A DNA stretch of 6,011 bases from Acidobacteriota bacterium (lineage in GTDB: Bacteria; Acidobacteriota; Terriglobia; Acidoferrales; 2-02-FULL-67-57): NCBI GenBank assembly GCA_016210895.1, contig JACQTG010000211.1, forward strand, positions 1-6,011, given 5' to 3'. Made by a program: the position numbers and the translations under genes. Shown here piece by piece: positions 5,202 through 6,011 of the stretch (within the stretch, counting starts at the first letter, position 1; each line of letters opens with the position of its first letter). Below the pieces are notes generated by a model. The model did not search any database. It saw only the letters and a list, made by a program, of their open reading frames with translations, and was not told where the DNA came from.

Positions 5202-6011
5202 CTAGATGCTGTAAAGAGGCGGCTCGCCGGGCGGGCGGGTACGCCAGCGGCGGTGGACCCAGAGCCCCTGGTCGGGGTGGCGACGCACGTAGTCAGCCAG
5301 CACTTGGTTGAAGCGTGCGGTCGCAGCGGTTACGTCGGTGTCCTGATTGCCCGTGCGCACGAGCTCCACCGGTGGATCAAAGCGCAGGCGGTACTTGCCC
5401 AGCGATTCGTCCCAGAAGACCAGCGCGGGCACGACAGCGGCGCCCGTGCGCAGGGCAAACCGCGCCAAGCCGGTGGTGGTGGCGGCAGGATGGCCGAGGA
5501 AGTCCACAAACACGGCTCCATCCTCCGGCAGCACGTTTTGGTCAATCAGGATACCCACCGCGCCGCCGCGGCGCAGGCGCTCGAGCACCGGCCGCGCCGA
5601 ATTGCGCCGATCCACAGCCACATTGCCCCACAGGCACCGATAGCGGTTGATCAAGGAGTCCACCCGTGGGTTGTCGAGGGGACGATTCAGGTAGGCGAGC
5701 GGGTGCCCGTAAACAGAGTGGGCAAACGAGCTCAGCTCCCAGGCGCTCATGTGCGCGGTCAGGTAGAGGACACCCCGGCCGGCCGCAACTGCCCGCGCGT
5801 AGTTCTCGTAGCCGTCGTAAACGATGACCTCTTCCATCGTTTCCGGCGTGTGGCGAGGAAAGCGGGCAAATTCAGCCAAGAGCCAGCCCAGTTGGCGAAA
5901 TCCCCTCCGCAGGATGGCTTCGCGCTCGGCAGGCCGCAGCTCCGCGAAGACAAGCTCGAGGTTGCGCCGGCCGACGCGGCGCAGACGCCGGTGGAAAAGG
6001 TAGACGAGAAA
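5202..6011 (-). CDS. LpxL/HtrB-family lipid A (lysophospholipid) acyltransferase, N-terminus beyond the window
   Basis: This family transfers an acyl chain, usually from acyl-ACP, to a hydroxyl of an acylated lipid A precursor at the inner membrane. The frame is open from the right edge to TAG 5202, giving 269 visible residues. Full-length members have about 300, so some 30-40 N-terminal residues, including the membrane anchor, are missing. Numbering from the edge, HRRLRRVGRRNLELVFAEL (7-25) is the usual early block. Next come a short amphipathic stretch (GFRQLGWLLAEFARFP) and the HX4E catalytic motif H87-MSAW-E92 in LTAHMSAWELSS. NRPLDNPRVDSL, GGAVGILIDQN, FLGHPAATTTGLARFALRTGAAVVPA and the C-terminal WVHRRWRTRP block follow in family order. 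TTG 5879 is internal and not the start. The gene converges on lpxA across a repeat. The family is clear; whether it acts at an LpxL or LpxM position, or on another lipid, is not. Confidence 0.92.
   Translation of the reverse strand, partial: FLVYLFHRRLRRVGRRNLELVFAELRPAEREAILRRGFRQLGWLLAEFARFPRHTPETMEEVIVYDGYENYARAVAAGRGVLYLTAHMSAWELSSFAHSVYGHPLAYLNRPLDNPRVDSLINRYRCLWGNVAVDRRNSARPVLERLRRGGAVGILIDQNVLPEDGAVFVDFLGHPAATTTGLARFALRTGAAVVPALVFWDESLGKYRLRFDPPVELVRTGNQDTDVTAATARFNQVLADYVRRHPDQGLWVHRRWRTRPPGEPPLYSI

Overview
This high-GC window looks like chromosomal sequence from a Gram-negative bacterium. It carries lipid A genes (lpxD, lpxA and an LpxL-type acyltransferase) beside a large membrane-anchored Ser/Thr kinase with a TolB/FlgO-like segment and TPR repeats. 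That mix, plus GGCTAAAGCC-type hairpin repeats, fits Acidobacteriota best. The assignment is an inference from gene content, not a phylogenetic result.

Layout. Positions 1-2439 (minus) are one uninterrupted reading frame for the kinase: an N-terminal PknB-like kinase domain, one transmembrane segment, a shortened TolB/FlgO-like domain and about ten TPRs. Its C-terminus runs off the left edge. Positions 2440-2774 hold a possible kinase promoter, a palindromic repeat, a tRNA-Glu(CUC) gene (minus) with encoded CCA and its own promoter, and an inverted repeat over that promoter's -35 box. Positions 2775-3806 (minus) are lpxD. A 174-bp divergent region (3807-3980) separates it from a plus-strand pair: a small cupin protein (3981-4319) and lpxA (4327-5097), only 7 bp apart. 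A two-hairpin interspersed repeat (5105-5170) lies between lpxA and the convergent LpxL-type acyltransferase (5202-6011, minus), whose N-terminus is beyond the right edge.

How the genes relate. LpxA performs the first acylation of UDP-GlcNAc and LpxD the second N-acylation in the Raetz pathway. An LpxL-type enzyme adds secondary acyl chains late, so three acyltransferases of one pathway sit within about 3.3 kb. The usual neighbours fabZ, lpxC and lpxB are not in the window, and a cupin of unknown function sits directly before lpxA. No functional link between the kinase or the tRNA and lipid A synthesis is visible. I did not find a clearly unprecedented system. The points most worth a second look are the odd tRNA-Glu, the cupin-lpxA pair, the Lys-to-Asn change in LpxA, the compacted kinase sensor segment and the intergenic repeats.
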